Shown here in pieces: positions 1-7,401 of a stretch of 64,000 bases of DNA. Source of the DNA: Candidatus Bathyarchaeota archaeon (lineage in GTDB: Archaea; Thermoproteota; Bathyarchaeia; 40CM-2-53-6). A model generated the notes under the pieces. It searched no databases. It was not told the DNA's origin and saw only the letters and a list, made by a program, of their open reading frames with translations. The stretch spans positions 26,256-90,255 of the forward strand of contig VBBQ01000025.1 in the NCBI GenBank assembly GCA_005888755.1. Direction: 5' to 3'. Made by a program: the position numbers and the translations under genes. How positions within the stretch are numbered: the first letter of the stretch is position 1; every line of letters begins with the position of its first letter.

Positions 1-520
1 GGATTTCCAGGCCCGCGGTTCCGTTTCCTGCCATCATTCGGACATCTGCGAAAGGGTGGATGAATACGGAACTGTCAAGTGGAGGATATCGATGAGTAAC
101 GACAACCTTCCAGACTTCGTCAAAGGAGACTTGGATGATTTTTGCGCCGAACCTTCTGATCGCTTCTAGCTTCGTCTCCGGAGCATTGTCTGGAACGATC
201 ACTGTACATGGAATCTTGTTTTGAAGTGCTTGCCAGGCGAGGGCCTGGGCCATGTTTCCCGCGCTGCAGGTGTAGACTCCACGCTTCCTTGCGTCTGGAC
301 CCGCGAGGGCGATGGCGTTGCTGGCGCCTCGGACTTTGAAGGAGCCGGTCGGCTGTAAGTTCTCCAGTTTCAGAAAGATATCTGCAGGCGCATCTTCAAC
401 GTTCAAACGGACGAGTGGAGTTCGTAGAACTGTCCCCTTGATCCGTTCTCTGGCCTCTTCGATGAGTTTCAGGGGTATCGCACCGCGGGTTTCCGAGCCT
501 GGAATGGTCTTCTCTAGCAT
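1..520 (-). CDS. Threonine dehydratase / serine racemase-like PLP enzyme, N-terminal part
   Basis: Only the first 173 residues are here; the gene runs off the left edge. It is a fold-type II PLP enzyme: the TGSFKVRG motif (residues 59-66) supplies the Schiff-base lysine K62, and the SAGN(M) loop at about 87-91 binds the PLP phosphate. The family deaminates threonine or serine to 2-oxoacids through enamine/imine intermediates. It is divergent from ridA, whose product clears such imines, which supports a dehydratase role. The C-terminal domain is out of view, so a regulatory ACT domain, and hence biosynthetic IlvA against catabolic or racemase type, cannot be judged. Confidence 0.88.
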   Translation of the reverse strand, partial: MLEKTIPGSETRGAIPLKLIEEARERIKGTVLRTPLVRLNVEDAPADIFLKLENLQPTGSFKVRGASNAIALAGPDARKRGVYTCSAGNMAQALAWQALQNKIPCTVIVPDNAPETKLEAIRRFGAKIIQVSFDEVWKVVVTHRYPPLDSSVFIHPFADVRMMAGNGTAGLEI

Positions 521-591
521 TAGTGACCAGCAGGCTGATGCTGGGTCTCAACTCTTAAACACCAACGGAGCAGGCCGACCAGCTGGGTCTC

Positions 592-984
592 ATGAAAAAG
601 GAAGCTGTGAAAACGGGTCCCGCGCCGCTCGGCCTCCCATTCTCGCCCGCTCTGAAGTATGGAGAGTTATTGTTTGTTTCCGGGCAAGGACCAATCGACA
701 AAAACGGGAAGGCAATTTCTGGAGATATCAAAGCACAAACAAAGGCTACTCTAGAGAATTTCAAGAGGATCATGGACGCTGCAGGGTCCAGTATGGACTG
801 TGTCCTCCAGACGACGATCTATCTCAAGGATCTAGCCGAATATTCTGCGATGAACGAGACCTACTCCAGTTTCTTCAATGACCCAAAGCCCGCGAGGACG
901 ACTATCCAGGTGGGCGACCTGCTCTTTGGGATGAAGGTGGAGATTCAGGGCATTGCTTATGTCCCTGACAGACAGAAGAAATAG
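592..984 (+). CDS. ridA: RidA family 2-iminobutanoate/2-iminopropanoate deaminase
   Basis: 130 residues, full length for the YjgF/YER057c/UK114 family. The conserved arginine (R102 in PARTTIQV) and glutamate (E117 in VEIQG) that line the trimer-interface active site are both present, as is the VSGQGP loop at 29-34. RidA hydrolyses reactive imines released by PLP dehydratases to 2-oxoacids and ammonia in the cytoplasm. It is divergent from a threonine dehydratase-like gene with about 70 bp between starts, and its 3' end overlaps the next gene by 26 bp, suggesting co-transcription. Confidence 0.93.
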   Translation: MKKEAVKTGPAPLGLPFSPALKYGELLFVSGQGPIDKNGKAISGDIKAQTKATLENFKRIMDAAGSSMDCVLQTTIYLKDLAEYSAMNETYSSFFNDPKPARTTIQVGDLLFGMKVEIQGIAYVPDRQKK

Positions 985-1351
985 CATCAGCAATCCTTCT
1001 CGGAGAAGGCGGTTCCTGAAGGACAGCAAACACCAGTTCCTCTATCTCACTACCGAAGGGTGGAAGACCAAGACACTCCACAGAATAGAAATCTGGTACG
1101 TCCGACACCGAGGACGATTCTACCTCATATCACAATACCGTGACGAGGCTCACTGGGTACAAAACATCAAGAACCATCCGCGAATCTCTTTCGAGGTGGA
1201 CGGCGACAAGTACGTGGGACTGGGCCGAGTCGTGGATGCTGGTGCTGAGCGGGAACTGGCCAAGATTGTAACGGAACTCATGGACGCCAAGTACCAATGG
1301 AACGATGGACTGATCATAGAACTCCGGCCAGAGCCAGGCAGTCAGCAATGA
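959..1351 (+). CDS. Deazaflavin/F420-type nitroreductase-like split-barrel protein
   Basis: About 130 residues. The core, with YLTTEGWKT followed by an SQYRDEAHW turn and NIKNHPRISFEV, matches the Ddn-type F420-dependent nitro/quinone reductase family, in which TTxGxKTG and the GG/NLxAxP segment contact the deazaflavin. The substrate is unknown. An in-frame TTG at 953 is possible, but the ATG at 959 is the simpler start; either overlaps the end of ridA, so the two are probably translationally coupled. Confidence 0.7.
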   Translation: MSLTDRRNSISNPSRRRRFLKDSKHQFLYLTTEGWKTKTLHRIEIWYVRHRGRFYLISQYRDEAHWVQNIKNHPRISFEVDGDKYVGLGRVVDAGAERELAKIVTELMDAKYQWNDGLIIELRPEPGSQQ

Positions 1352-1417
1352 CCAATCTCCACATTCGAGAGTTTACTCTTATATCGAGCATCCAGCTCGC
1401 TTTCTAGAGGAGTACAG

Positions 1418-1867
1418 TTGACGGTTTCAAGCCAGCTTTCAGTTGACAAGAACGTTGAGTTTGTCGAATTTCAGCGCCTGAAGGATTTGTCGGACAGCGG
1501 CGCGGTTGAAGCTCTCGCGAAAGAATTGGGGGTGGTTTATGTTACCGCGATCACGCGGGACGGCTGTTCAGGATGCATGGAACAGAAGCCACTGTTCCGA
1601 GAGCTCGCGCAAAAGATGAACTCCGATCTTGGCGGGAGGGTTCATTTCGCAAATGTTCATGTTCGCTATTCTGAGAACGATCGAGCCGAGTCCTGGGGTA
1701 GCAAGAGAATCTTTCGACATGCCGCTTATCCAACGTACATAGTTCACGTGAGATCCAAGAATGGCGTCCTTGAGGTTTACAGGGCGATCTATCCCAGTAT
1801 GGAGGAGCTGGAGAAGCAGACAAGGGAATCTCTGGACCTGGCGAAGTTCTACAAGGAAGCCGCTTAG
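1418..1867 (+). CDS. Thioredoxin-fold protein with CSGC motif
   Basis: 149 residues. A redox CxxC (C50-S-G-C53) follows a hydrophobic strand, and the AAYPTY segment (P105) provides the cis-proline loop of the thioredoxin fold. CSGC differs from thioredoxin's CGPC, so a disulfide reductase or oxidase role is likely but the partner is unknown. It starts with TTG behind a good Shine-Dalgarno (AGAGGAG, 1406-1412). No signal peptide is visible, so it is presumably cytoplasmic. Confidence 0.75.
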   Translation: MTVSSQLSVDKNVEFVEFQRLKDLSDSGAVEALAKELGVVYVTAITRDGCSGCMEQKPLFRELAQKMNSDLGGRVHFANVHVRYSENDRAESWGSKRIFRHAAYPTYIVHVRSKNGVLEVYRAIYPSMEELEKQTRESLDLAKFYKEAA

Positions 1868-1884
1868 AAGAAGCTGGAAAACAT

Positions 1885-2100
1885 CTAGGTCGCAGCTGCT
1901 TCGAGATTGTAGAGGCCTGCGAGAGCGTCTTGGATACCATTGTTGTCGAACAACCGGAAGAATCCGCCTAGGACGAGAAATAGGCCGCCGAGTTGTAAGC
2001 TGAGGACTGCTCGCTCGTAGCCGAGTGTCCGGGAACCTAGGAGTAGCGACGAGAGCGTCAGTGCCAGGCCGAGGAAGGCTACAAGCTTGGTCTTTAACAT
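1885..2100 (-). CDS. Small two-helix membrane protein
   Basis: 71 residues with two hydrophobic stretches (about 5-22 and 36-50) separated by a short polar turn, then a polar tail. I do not recognise a family. It is convergent with the thioredoxin-like gene (17 bp apart). The codon pattern and clean membrane topology make a real gene more likely than chance. Confidence 0.5.
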   Translation of the reverse strand: MLKTKLVAFLGLALTLSSLLLGSRTLGYERAVLSLQLGGLFLVLGGFFRLFDNNGIQDALAGLYNLEAAAT

Positions 2101-2200
2101 ACCAGCACTACAGCATCAATCACAAGATAGGGAATGCAAGATTCAGCTATAATGCTGACCCAACCTTCTCACGGAACAATAGTAAAAGCAAAGAATGGAG

Positions 2201-2428
2201 ATGAGCACTTTCACGTCGCGTGTTGCTCTGTGCAATACTCCCCTTTCCGGCGAGAGGATTTGCTGGTCTGGCAGGGTTTCCGGGCGAGTCCCGCGATTCA
2301 GGGCGTGATTCTGGCGTAGATGCCAGGGCGAAACTAGCGGTCTTATCGCCCTGTCACGAACGATCTCTCGGGCAGTGAAGGGAAGGCGTCCCAGATTCGA
2401 CATCAGGGCTGATAACGGGCGACTTTTT
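2201..2428. repeat. Intergenic conserved element, copy A (partner at 39638-39862)
   Basis: This 228-bp stretch has a diverged homologue of almost equal length (225 bp) at 39638-39862. Conserved blocks lie in the same order: GTCGCG-x-G-x-TGCTCTGTGCAA with a CCCCTTTCC run at the left, TATCG-xx-TGTC-CGAACGAT two thirds along, and ATCAGGGCTGATAA followed by GGCGACTT at the right end. The segments between blocks are diverged. Both copies fill gene gaps. Block conservation without a shared open frame suggests a structured RNA or a miniature mobile element. It does not match RNase P or SRP RNA signatures. Confidence 0.6.
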
Positions 2429-2552
2429 CCATGTATTAGGCGACTTCTTGCATCTCTTGTAGAGGGATCATGTACTATGGCGCGTTGTATGCCTCGGAAT
2501 AAGAGAGCGTCCAAGAAGGCGATTCGGTCGTGGGCGTTTCTTCAGGTATGTC

Positions 2553-3107
2553 TTACCGGAACTTGTCAGGAAAATGTTTGACAATACCCTTGTAGAGTGC
2601 ATCCGCGAGAGTCAATATCTCAGTGTAAATATCGTCAAAGGCTAAGATTGCGTCCTTCCATTTCTTGCCGAGTACTGCTACAGCCTCCTTCTTCGTCAGA
2701 TCAAGGTGCTGTTTCAACAAGTCGGAAACGTCGCGCCTTGGCCAGTTAGGGTTTGCACCGCTCAGGAATTTGGCAATCTCTTCTGCGTTATCAGACCATT
2801 GCTTGTCTTCTTCCTGGAATTTCTGCTGGTTTCCATTCTTTGCAGCTCCGACGAGCTCGACAGCGATCTTGATGTGCTGTTTCAATAAACCAGTGAGCTT
2901 GTTTCCGGCATCCTTTCCATAGTACTGGGAGACCGCGTCCCCTATGTGCTCCTGATTCTTGAGCAATCTCTCCGCAACGGCATCAGCATTTGACGCGCCA
3001 AGCCCAGCAGCAATAATGTACTCGCGCGTATAGAATACATGGTCAGACCAGAGCTTCCGCATCCCAACTGCAAGCGAGTGCTCCTTTTCATTCATAGTAG
3101 TCTGCAT
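2553..3107 (-). CDS. Conserved alpha-helical protein of unknown function
   Basis: 184 residues, predicted almost entirely helical with conserved histidines, aspartates and tryptophans (LWSDHVFYTRE near 19-29, two LLKQH repeats near 104 and 138, DDIYTEIL near 163). The two LLKQH segments suggest a duplicated helical-bundle unit. Similar four-helix proteins occur in soil bacteria and archaea with misleading transferred names; I assign no function. No signal peptide or membrane helix is seen. Confidence 0.7.
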   Translation of the reverse strand: MQTTMNEKEHSLAVGMRKLWSDHVFYTREYIIAAGLGASNADAVAERLLKNQEHIGDAVSQYYGKDAGNKLTGLLKQHIKIAVELVGAAKNGNQQKFQEEDKQWSDNAEEIAKFLSGANPNWPRRDVSDLLKQHLDLTKKEAVAVLGKKWKDAILAFDDIYTEILTLADALYKGIVKHFPDKFR

Positions 3108-3263
3108 AATCCGAACCGCTTCCGAATTTCACGATCCCGCGTATTTAAGCGCGAAACATGCAAGAACCCTGAGTCGTGGGTGCGCAAGTCCCACCGTGCA
3201 ATTTGAGAACGAGAGACCAATTGTCTATAGGCTTAAACCAGCAAGACGCGTTTTGTTTCTGTA

Positions 3264-3641
3264 ATGTCGAAACCTGTGCTGACTGTCGAGCTGAAAGCTT
3301 TGCAGGACCGCTCGAGCGAAGCGGCTCAATTTCTAAAATCCAAGGTCGAAGGGAAAATGAAGACCAAAGGAACGCAGCTCCAGATCGAAGGCGCAAAAAC
3401 CAAAGAAGTCAAACTGCTACTCCACAAGTTCCTCCACCACCAAGGGCTAAGCCACTACAGGGTCCTCAGCCAGAGCGGGGTCCTAGAAGTTACGCCGCCA
3501 GAGAAGCATGTAGTGCATGAACCGGAACGCGTAGGGTCCCCACCAACTGCACCTCAAACGACCCCATACTATTTCCCGCAAACACCAGTTCTAACGCCGG
3601 AGAAAAAGAAGAAGGCCAAGCCCAAACACAAGCACGAATAA
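3264..3641 (+). CDS. Small basic protein, possibly eL22-like, with lysine-rich tail
   Basis: 125 residues. Residues 1-75 form a compact alpha/beta-looking unit (KTKGTQLQIEGAKTKEVKLLLHKFLHHQGL, in two parts: a strand TQLQIEG and a helix KLLLHKFLHH). A proline-rich linker follows, then a tail of lysines (EKKKKAKPKHKHE). The strand-helix order and the SK/TK-then-LKKYLKKNNL-like pattern faintly recall eukaryotic ribosomal protein eL22; this is inference only. The basic tail fits RNA or DNA binding. Confidence 0.55.
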   Translation: MSKPVLTVELKALQDRSSEAAQFLKSKVEGKMKTKGTQLQIEGAKTKEVKLLLHKFLHHQGLSHYRVLSQSGVLEVTPPEKHVVHEPERVGSPPTAPQTTPYYFPQTPVLTPEKKKKAKPKHKHE

Positions 3642-3651
3642 CGCAGGAGCA

Positions 3652-4032
3652 CTAGTCGCCTTTTGCAGGCTCGCCTGCTTTCGATGGACCCACAATCTCC
3701 ACCACATACCCTTCAGGATCTCTGAAGCCAGCCGACCGCGTCCCCCACGGCCGATTCGCCGGAGGACCGTCGAACTTCACACCTTTAGACTTGAGAGACG
3801 AGTAAACCTCATCGACATCATGAACCTCCAGGTGCACCTCGATCGTTGAACGGGAGAGAGGCGGGGCCTTGGTGAGCCTATGAAAGGCGAGCCGGGACCC
3901 TTTAGTGTCAAACATGATGAAGTTCTCGTTCTCCTCGGCAACTGGAAGACCGAGAGTATCCTTGTAGAGCTTCTTCACCTGATCGAAATGGACTGCCCAA
4001 AGTGTCAGGTAAGACAGCTTGCTAAGCCTCAT
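3652..4032 (-). CDS. VOC superfamily (glyoxalase/bleomycin-resistance fold) protein
   Basis: About 126 residues in two beta-alpha-beta-beta-beta modules, with VKKLYKDTLGLPV near the N-terminus and the RDPEGYVVEIV signature near the C-terminus. The C-terminal glutamate of VEIV and the glutamate in IEVHLEV fit metal ligands of the family; an obvious first-strand histidine/glutamate ligand is not clear. The start is placed at the internal ATG (4032) because the 14 extra upstream residues lie outside the domain. The substrate is unknown. Confidence 0.78.
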   Translation of the reverse strand: MRLSKLSYLTLWAVHFDQVKKLYKDTLGLPVAEENENFIMFDTKGSRLAFHRLTKAPPLSRSTIEVHLEVHDVDEVYSSLKSKGVKFDGPPANRPWGTRSAGFRDPEGYVVEIVGPSKAGEPAKGD

Positions 4033-4103
4033 GAAACGGGTCCTAACTTGTCTAGCGAGATTGCGATTTAGCACATTCGGGAGCTAATCGAGGATTCCAG
4101 AAC

Positions 4104-4325
4104 ATGACTCTATTAGGAGCGGCGACAGTGGTAGGTGGTATTAGTTTGACAAAATTTATGATGTCGCTTCGCGACGAGAACTATCGCGTCCTAACAGGCG
4201 CCGCAATAGACCGAGGAATTTCCGTGCAAGAACTCCTCCGAGCCGTGATCATACCCGACTGGGTCAAAGAGACCCCCCAAGGAATAGTCGCCAACACCTG
4301 GCCCTCTATCAGGCCGCGTCGTTAA
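4104..4325 (+). CDS. Small protein of unknown function
   Basis: 73 residues. The middle (DENYRVLTGAAIDRGISVQELLRAVIIPDW) reads as helix-turn-helix and recalls short DNA-binding modules of the ribbon-helix-helix or MerR-like kind, but no strand signature is clear. The N-terminal 20 residues are hydrophobic and may not belong to the translated product. It precedes the DUF1059 gene by about 80 bp on the same strand. Confidence 0.45.
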   Translation: MTLLGAATVVGGISLTKFMMSLRDENYRVLTGAAIDRGISVQELLRAVIIPDWVKETPQGIVANTWPSIRPRR

Positions 4326-4403
4326 CCAAGGCAACGCCGCCAACTCGGTCTTCCTTATTACCATCTTATTAGGGACGACTACGAACGAGCCGGAGGAAGA
4401 AAC

Positions 4404-4565
4404 ATGGCGAAACAGGTAACATGCGACTGCGGCTTCATGCTACGCACACCATCTGATGATGAACTAGTGAAACATGTCCAACTTCACGCAAAAGACACTC
4501 ACAGCATGGATCTCACTCCAGAACAAGCCCTAGCACGGGCCGCTTCAGTAGAAGCAACAATATAG
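4404..4565 (+). CDS. DUF1059 family small protein
   Basis: 53 residues, ATG start behind a GGAGGAAG Shine-Dalgarno. The pattern fits DUF1059: CDCGF near the N-terminus, DDELVKHVQLHA with conserved histidines, then HSMDLTPEQ. The cysteines and histidines could form a small metal site, though its biochemistry is not known to me. It is under 60 codons and so easily missed. A GC-hairpin with a pyrimidine tract follows immediately. Confidence 0.82.
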   Translation: MAKQVTCDCGFMLRTPSDDELVKHVQLHAKDTHSMDLTPEQALARAASVEATI

Positions 4566-4575
4566 GCCTAAAAGT

Positions 4576-4606
4576 TCGGGGAACCCCGCCGGAAACCTCC
4601 TTCTTT
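4576..4606 (+). terminator. Hairpin plus pyrimidine-rich tract after DUF1059 gene
   Basis: A CGGGG-AA-CCCCG inverted repeat is followed within 15 bases by CCTCCTTCTTTATTT, the T-rich signal typical of archaeal termination. It lies 11 bp past the DUF1059 stop codon. Confidence 0.45.
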
Positions 4607-4753
4607 ATTTCACTGGTCAGCTAGCGAACCGACCTCTAAAGCATCACGTTAGCCACAAAGTATTGAACTTGGCCCAGTCACTTAGTCGGATCTAAACCCG
4701 GTCAGGGAACGATTTTCTTATCAGCGAGAATCTGCAGACTTGGTCTGAGCGCT

Positions 4754-5188
4754 TTGGACGTGGGAAATAGTGAATCGTTTCTTGGCGGATTCGCAAGCGG
4801 ATTTCTCGCGAGAGGCCTCACTCATATCGGATATGGAATTTACTTCACAACGAGCAGACTGATCGGCATAGACCTAGGCGCGAACGGCGGTAGTGCCTTG
4901 GGCGGCACAATGGCCGGCTTTATTCACGGGGAGCTCATGCCACAGCTCTCTCCAGAAGAGAGCGCCAAGACGATTACAGATCTCGAACGGATGAGGGACT
5001 TCGAGATGGAGAAGAATCAGATAAGTCGAATAGAACTCAAGAAACCGGGACTACTCGGAACCGGCCATATCGTAATTACGCCGAAAGAGGGGAAACCGGA
5101 GAAGATTACTCTGCGGCACCGGATAGCCTACGATAGACTAATGACACTCAGGCAAGCGTTCAGCCCTGAACTAGTGAGATCGTCTTAG
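4754..5188 (+). CDS. Protein of unknown function, glycine-rich N-terminus and PH-like C-terminus
   Basis: Up to 144 residues from a TTG start; a GTG at 4760 is equally possible. The N-terminal 60 residues are glycine-rich with amphipathic or weakly hydrophobic helices. Residues 90-140 look like a small beta-sheet module (strand ISRIELKK, turn, strand GHIVITPK, strand KITLRH, helix RLMTLRQAF), reminiscent of PH/GRAM-like folds. No catalytic motif is visible and I do not recognise the family. Confidence 0.5.
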   Translation: MDVGNSESFLGGFASGFLARGLTHIGYGIYFTTSRLIGIDLGANGGSALGGTMAGFIHGELMPQLSPEESAKTITDLERMRDFEMEKNQISRIELKKPGLLGTGHIVITPKEGKPEKITLRHRIAYDRLMTLRQAFSPELVRSS

Positions 5189-5214
5189 AACCTTTGTTCA
5201 TAGCAAGCGGATCG

Positions 5215-5331
5215 TTTGCAACTCCTCGTAAGTCTTAAGACAGTGCCACCGTAGGGGTTAGAATCAACGGGCGCGTGAGTGGTGCCTTCCACCCGTTGCG
5301 CCATACAAACCCCGGAGTAGGGAGGCAAAAA
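5215..5331 (+). promoter_or_regulatory. Structured leader of the S-component gene
   Basis: The 117 bp before the transporter start contain two competing stems: CAACGGG (5265-5271) pairs with CCCGTTG (5292-5298), while GGCGC (5270-5274) can pair with GCGCC (5298-5302). A strong GGAGTAGGGAGG ribosome-binding site follows just before the ATG at 5332. Alternative pairing upstream of a transporter fits a riboswitch or attenuator, but no known riboswitch consensus is complete here. Confidence 0.35.
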
Positions 5332-6030
5332 ATGCACGCATGGAATAGAACAGGTCAGACTCGTGTCACAACAATAGAACTAGCGCTAACCTCGACTCTC
5401 GCCGCTGTCTACATTGTTTCAGCATTCTTCGCCCTTACCCCGTTTATCGGTGGCCCGGGTTTTATCACACTAGAAATCGTTATGCTCCCGATCGTAGCTT
5501 TCCTACTCAGGCCAATTCTCGCCACGGTTGCCGTCCTCGTCGGTAGCATAGGGTCAGCATTCATCCAGACAGGCTTCTACTCTACCTTTGGGTTTGCAGG
5601 ACTATTGATTCCACTACTGGCCGTTGCGCTAGGGAGCATTGCCTTCCACTACGAATGGGGAGCAATCATTCCATGGGGGTACGTCTTGGCAGGCGCCGTC
5701 TACTATGTCCTATTCTCAAAAGGAGGAACTCTCTTTTGGCTAGCACCATATACCCTCGTGATAGCCTCCCTGCCAGCGGCGCTAAGAGTCAGAGAACCAT
5801 ACCGGCTAGGTCTACTCGCCCTTTACACAGCAATGTCCGAGCAGGTGACATTGAATGTCCTCAGCATTTCGCTTCTGAATCTCACAGGAGCCTTTTGGAC
5901 GGGCGTTACACCCCTCATGTTCCTTGAACGAACAATAGCGACCCTTGGAGCCTTCGCGGTCATCGTCGCCCTTAAATCCCGACTTGGAACAAGACTCGAA
6001 CTAGGACACGTCCTGAGGGAGGTGAAGTAG
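5332..6030 (+). CDS. ECF-type transporter substrate-binding (S) component-like membrane protein
   Basis: 232 residues with about six hydrophobic segments (roughly 17-38, 42-58, 60-80, 86-105, 112-128, 140-158 and later) and a short cytoplasmic N-terminus. The arrangement, with a glycine/proline-rich second segment (GGPGFITLEIVMLPIVAFLL in part), resembles ECF vitamin-transporter S-components. The energising T protein and ATPases are not nearby, which is usual for group II ECF systems. The substrate cannot be inferred. The ATG at 5332 has the best ribosome-binding site; the upstream in-frame start at 5275 lies in the structured leader. Confidence 0.6.
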   Translation: MHAWNRTGQTRVTTIELALTSTLAAVYIVSAFFALTPFIGGPGFITLEIVMLPIVAFLLRPILATVAVLVGSIGSAFIQTGFYSTFGFAGLLIPLLAVALGSIAFHYEWGAIIPWGYVLAGAVYYVLFSKGGTLFWLAPYTLVIASLPAALRVREPYRLGLLALYTAMSEQVTLNVLSISLLNLTGAFWTGVTPLMFLERTIATLGAFAVIVALKSRLGTRLELGHVLREVK

Positions 6031-6035
6031 AAGGC

Positions 6036-6236
6036 ATGTGCGTTACAGCAGTAGTGAAATGTTGGCACTGTGGAGAATGGTTCGCAAAACAGGCTGACCG
6101 TGGTGAGTTCGAAAACTGCCCGTTCTGTGGAAAGGGCTTCGAACAACTCAGCGTTGAGGCACAACGGGCTGTAAAAGCGACCCTTGCGCCATTCTTCGAA
6201 GTGCCTCATCTGAAAGAGAGACCCCTCACTGCATAA
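6036..6236 (+). CDS. Small zinc-ribbon protein
   Basis: 66 residues with one zinc ribbon: C9-W-H-C12 and C28-P-F-C31. The remainder is a short helix and a polar tail. It begins 5 bp after the transporter stop codon, so the two are very likely one transcript. Its role is unknown. Confidence 0.72.
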   Translation: MCVTAVVKCWHCGEWFAKQADRGEFENCPFCGKGFEQLSVEAQRAVKATLAPFFEVPHLKERPLTA

Positions 6237-6315
6237 GGTGAACGTTTTCTGGTCAAAATCGAGGCCCTTTTTTCGAAGGCCTCCTTTCCCTAATTTGAAT
6301 CGGTCAAAAATATTT

Positions 6316-7398
6316 CTAGGCGAGTTTTACCTGCTTACCTTCCGCAGGCTTTAGATCAGATAGCCTAACTCCAACTAGTCTCATCTTACGTCGATCTTTC
6401 TCGAACTCTCTGAATAACAACGTCACATATTCCCGGATGACTCCCAAGTCATCGACATATCCGGTGTGAGTTTTTTCCCGTGTAAACGTTACGAACCCTT
6501 CGAACCGGACCTTGATCCCAACAGTCCGATACCACAAACCTTCACCCAAGAGTCTGTCGTGAACCTCGTGACTCAGAGACTCTAACGCGTCACGGACCAT
6601 AGTCTTGTTCTGAATATCTCTCTCAAAAGTCTGCTCAACACTAATCGATTTCCGCAGACCCCTTTCTTCCACCGGTGTCTCCTCGATTCCGTTCGCTATG
6701 GCCCAAAGCCAGATACCACCTTTTCCAAACCAATCTGTGAGCTTCTTCGCCTCTACCTCGCGCAATTGACCTATAGTTTCGATCCCCTTTTCATGCAGAA
6801 ATTCAGTTGTCTTCTTTCCCACGCCGCTGATCCTACTAACGGGTAGCGGTTCGAGAAATTTGTCGACCTGTTCTGGCTGAACCGCGGTAAGTCCGTCTGG
6901 CTTCTGCATGTCCGAGGCCATCTTCGAAATGGACTTGCTTGGAGATATCCCGACGCTGACGGTAAGACCTTCTCGTTCTTTCAAGGCATCTTTCAGTTTG
7001 GAAGCTAGCAGTTTCGCGTCATCGTAGGTCTTGCATCTCTCGCTGACGTCCATGTATGCTTCGTCGATGCTGGTCTGTTCGAAAATATCCGCAAAGCCCC
7101 GCATGATATTCATCACTCTCTCCGAGGTTTCGCCATAGAGTTCGAAGTCGGGCGGGACATAGATTCCCCGAGGACATAGCTTCCAGGCCATACTGATCGG
7201 CATACCGGATCGAACCCCAAACTTTCGGGCCTCGTAAGAACAGGAGGTTACGACTCCGCGGCCCTTGCCATTTTTCGGGTCTGCACCCACAATCAATGGC
7301 TTGCCTTTTAGTGAAGGGTCCCGATGGATCTCGCAGGACGGATAGAAAGCGTCCAGATCGCAGTGAAGAATTATTCTCGACCTAGAGTTGGTAGACAT
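6316..7398 (-). CDS. dinB: DNA polymerase IV (Y-family, Dpo4/DinB type)
   Basis: 360 residues, close to the 352 of Sulfolobus Dpo4. The palm motifs are intact: HCDLDAFY (D14, D16) and SIDEAYMD (D112, E113) bind the two catalytic metals. A helix-hairpin-helix (ISGVGKKTTEFL) forms the thumb, and the C-terminal 110 residues are the little-finger domain. It performs translesion DNA synthesis. The C-terminus ends QVKLA and shows no clear PCNA-binding (PIP) motif. It lies 3 bp downstream of the retropepsin-like gene, so the two probably share a transcript. Confidence 0.96.
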   Translation of the reverse strand: MSTNSRSRIILHCDLDAFYPSCEIHRDPSLKGKPLIVGADPKNGKGRGVVTSCSYEARKFGVRSGMPISMAWKLCPRGIYVPPDFELYGETSERVMNIMRGFADIFEQTSIDEAYMDVSERCKTYDDAKLLASKLKDALKEREGLTVSVGISPSKSISKMASDMQKPDGLTAVQPEQVDKFLEPLPVSRISGVGKKTTEFLHEKGIETIGQLREVEAKKLTDWFGKGGIWLWAIANGIEETPVEERGLRKSISVEQTFERDIQNKTMVRDALESLSHEVHDRLLGEGLWYRTVGIKVRFEGFVTFTREKTHTGYVDDLGVIREYVTLLFREFEKDRRKMRLVGVRLSDLKPAEGKQVKLA

Positions 7399-7401
7399 TT
7401 T

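Noticed and set aside
312-881. 189-residue open frame across the left gene pair
   Set aside because: It lies opposite the PLP-enzyme 5' end and out of frame over ridA; its composition is Arg/Ser-rich with no domain.
2143-2514. 123-residue minus-strand frame over repeat copy A
   Set aside because: Only a short GVLHRA-type stretch is shared with copy B, and in the rest the frames do not correspond; nucleotide-level block conservation is a better explanation.
5240-5265. GTGCCACCGTAGGGG, resembling the 3' core of a TPP riboswitch
   Set aside because: The partner CTGAGA segment and remaining helices are missing upstream.
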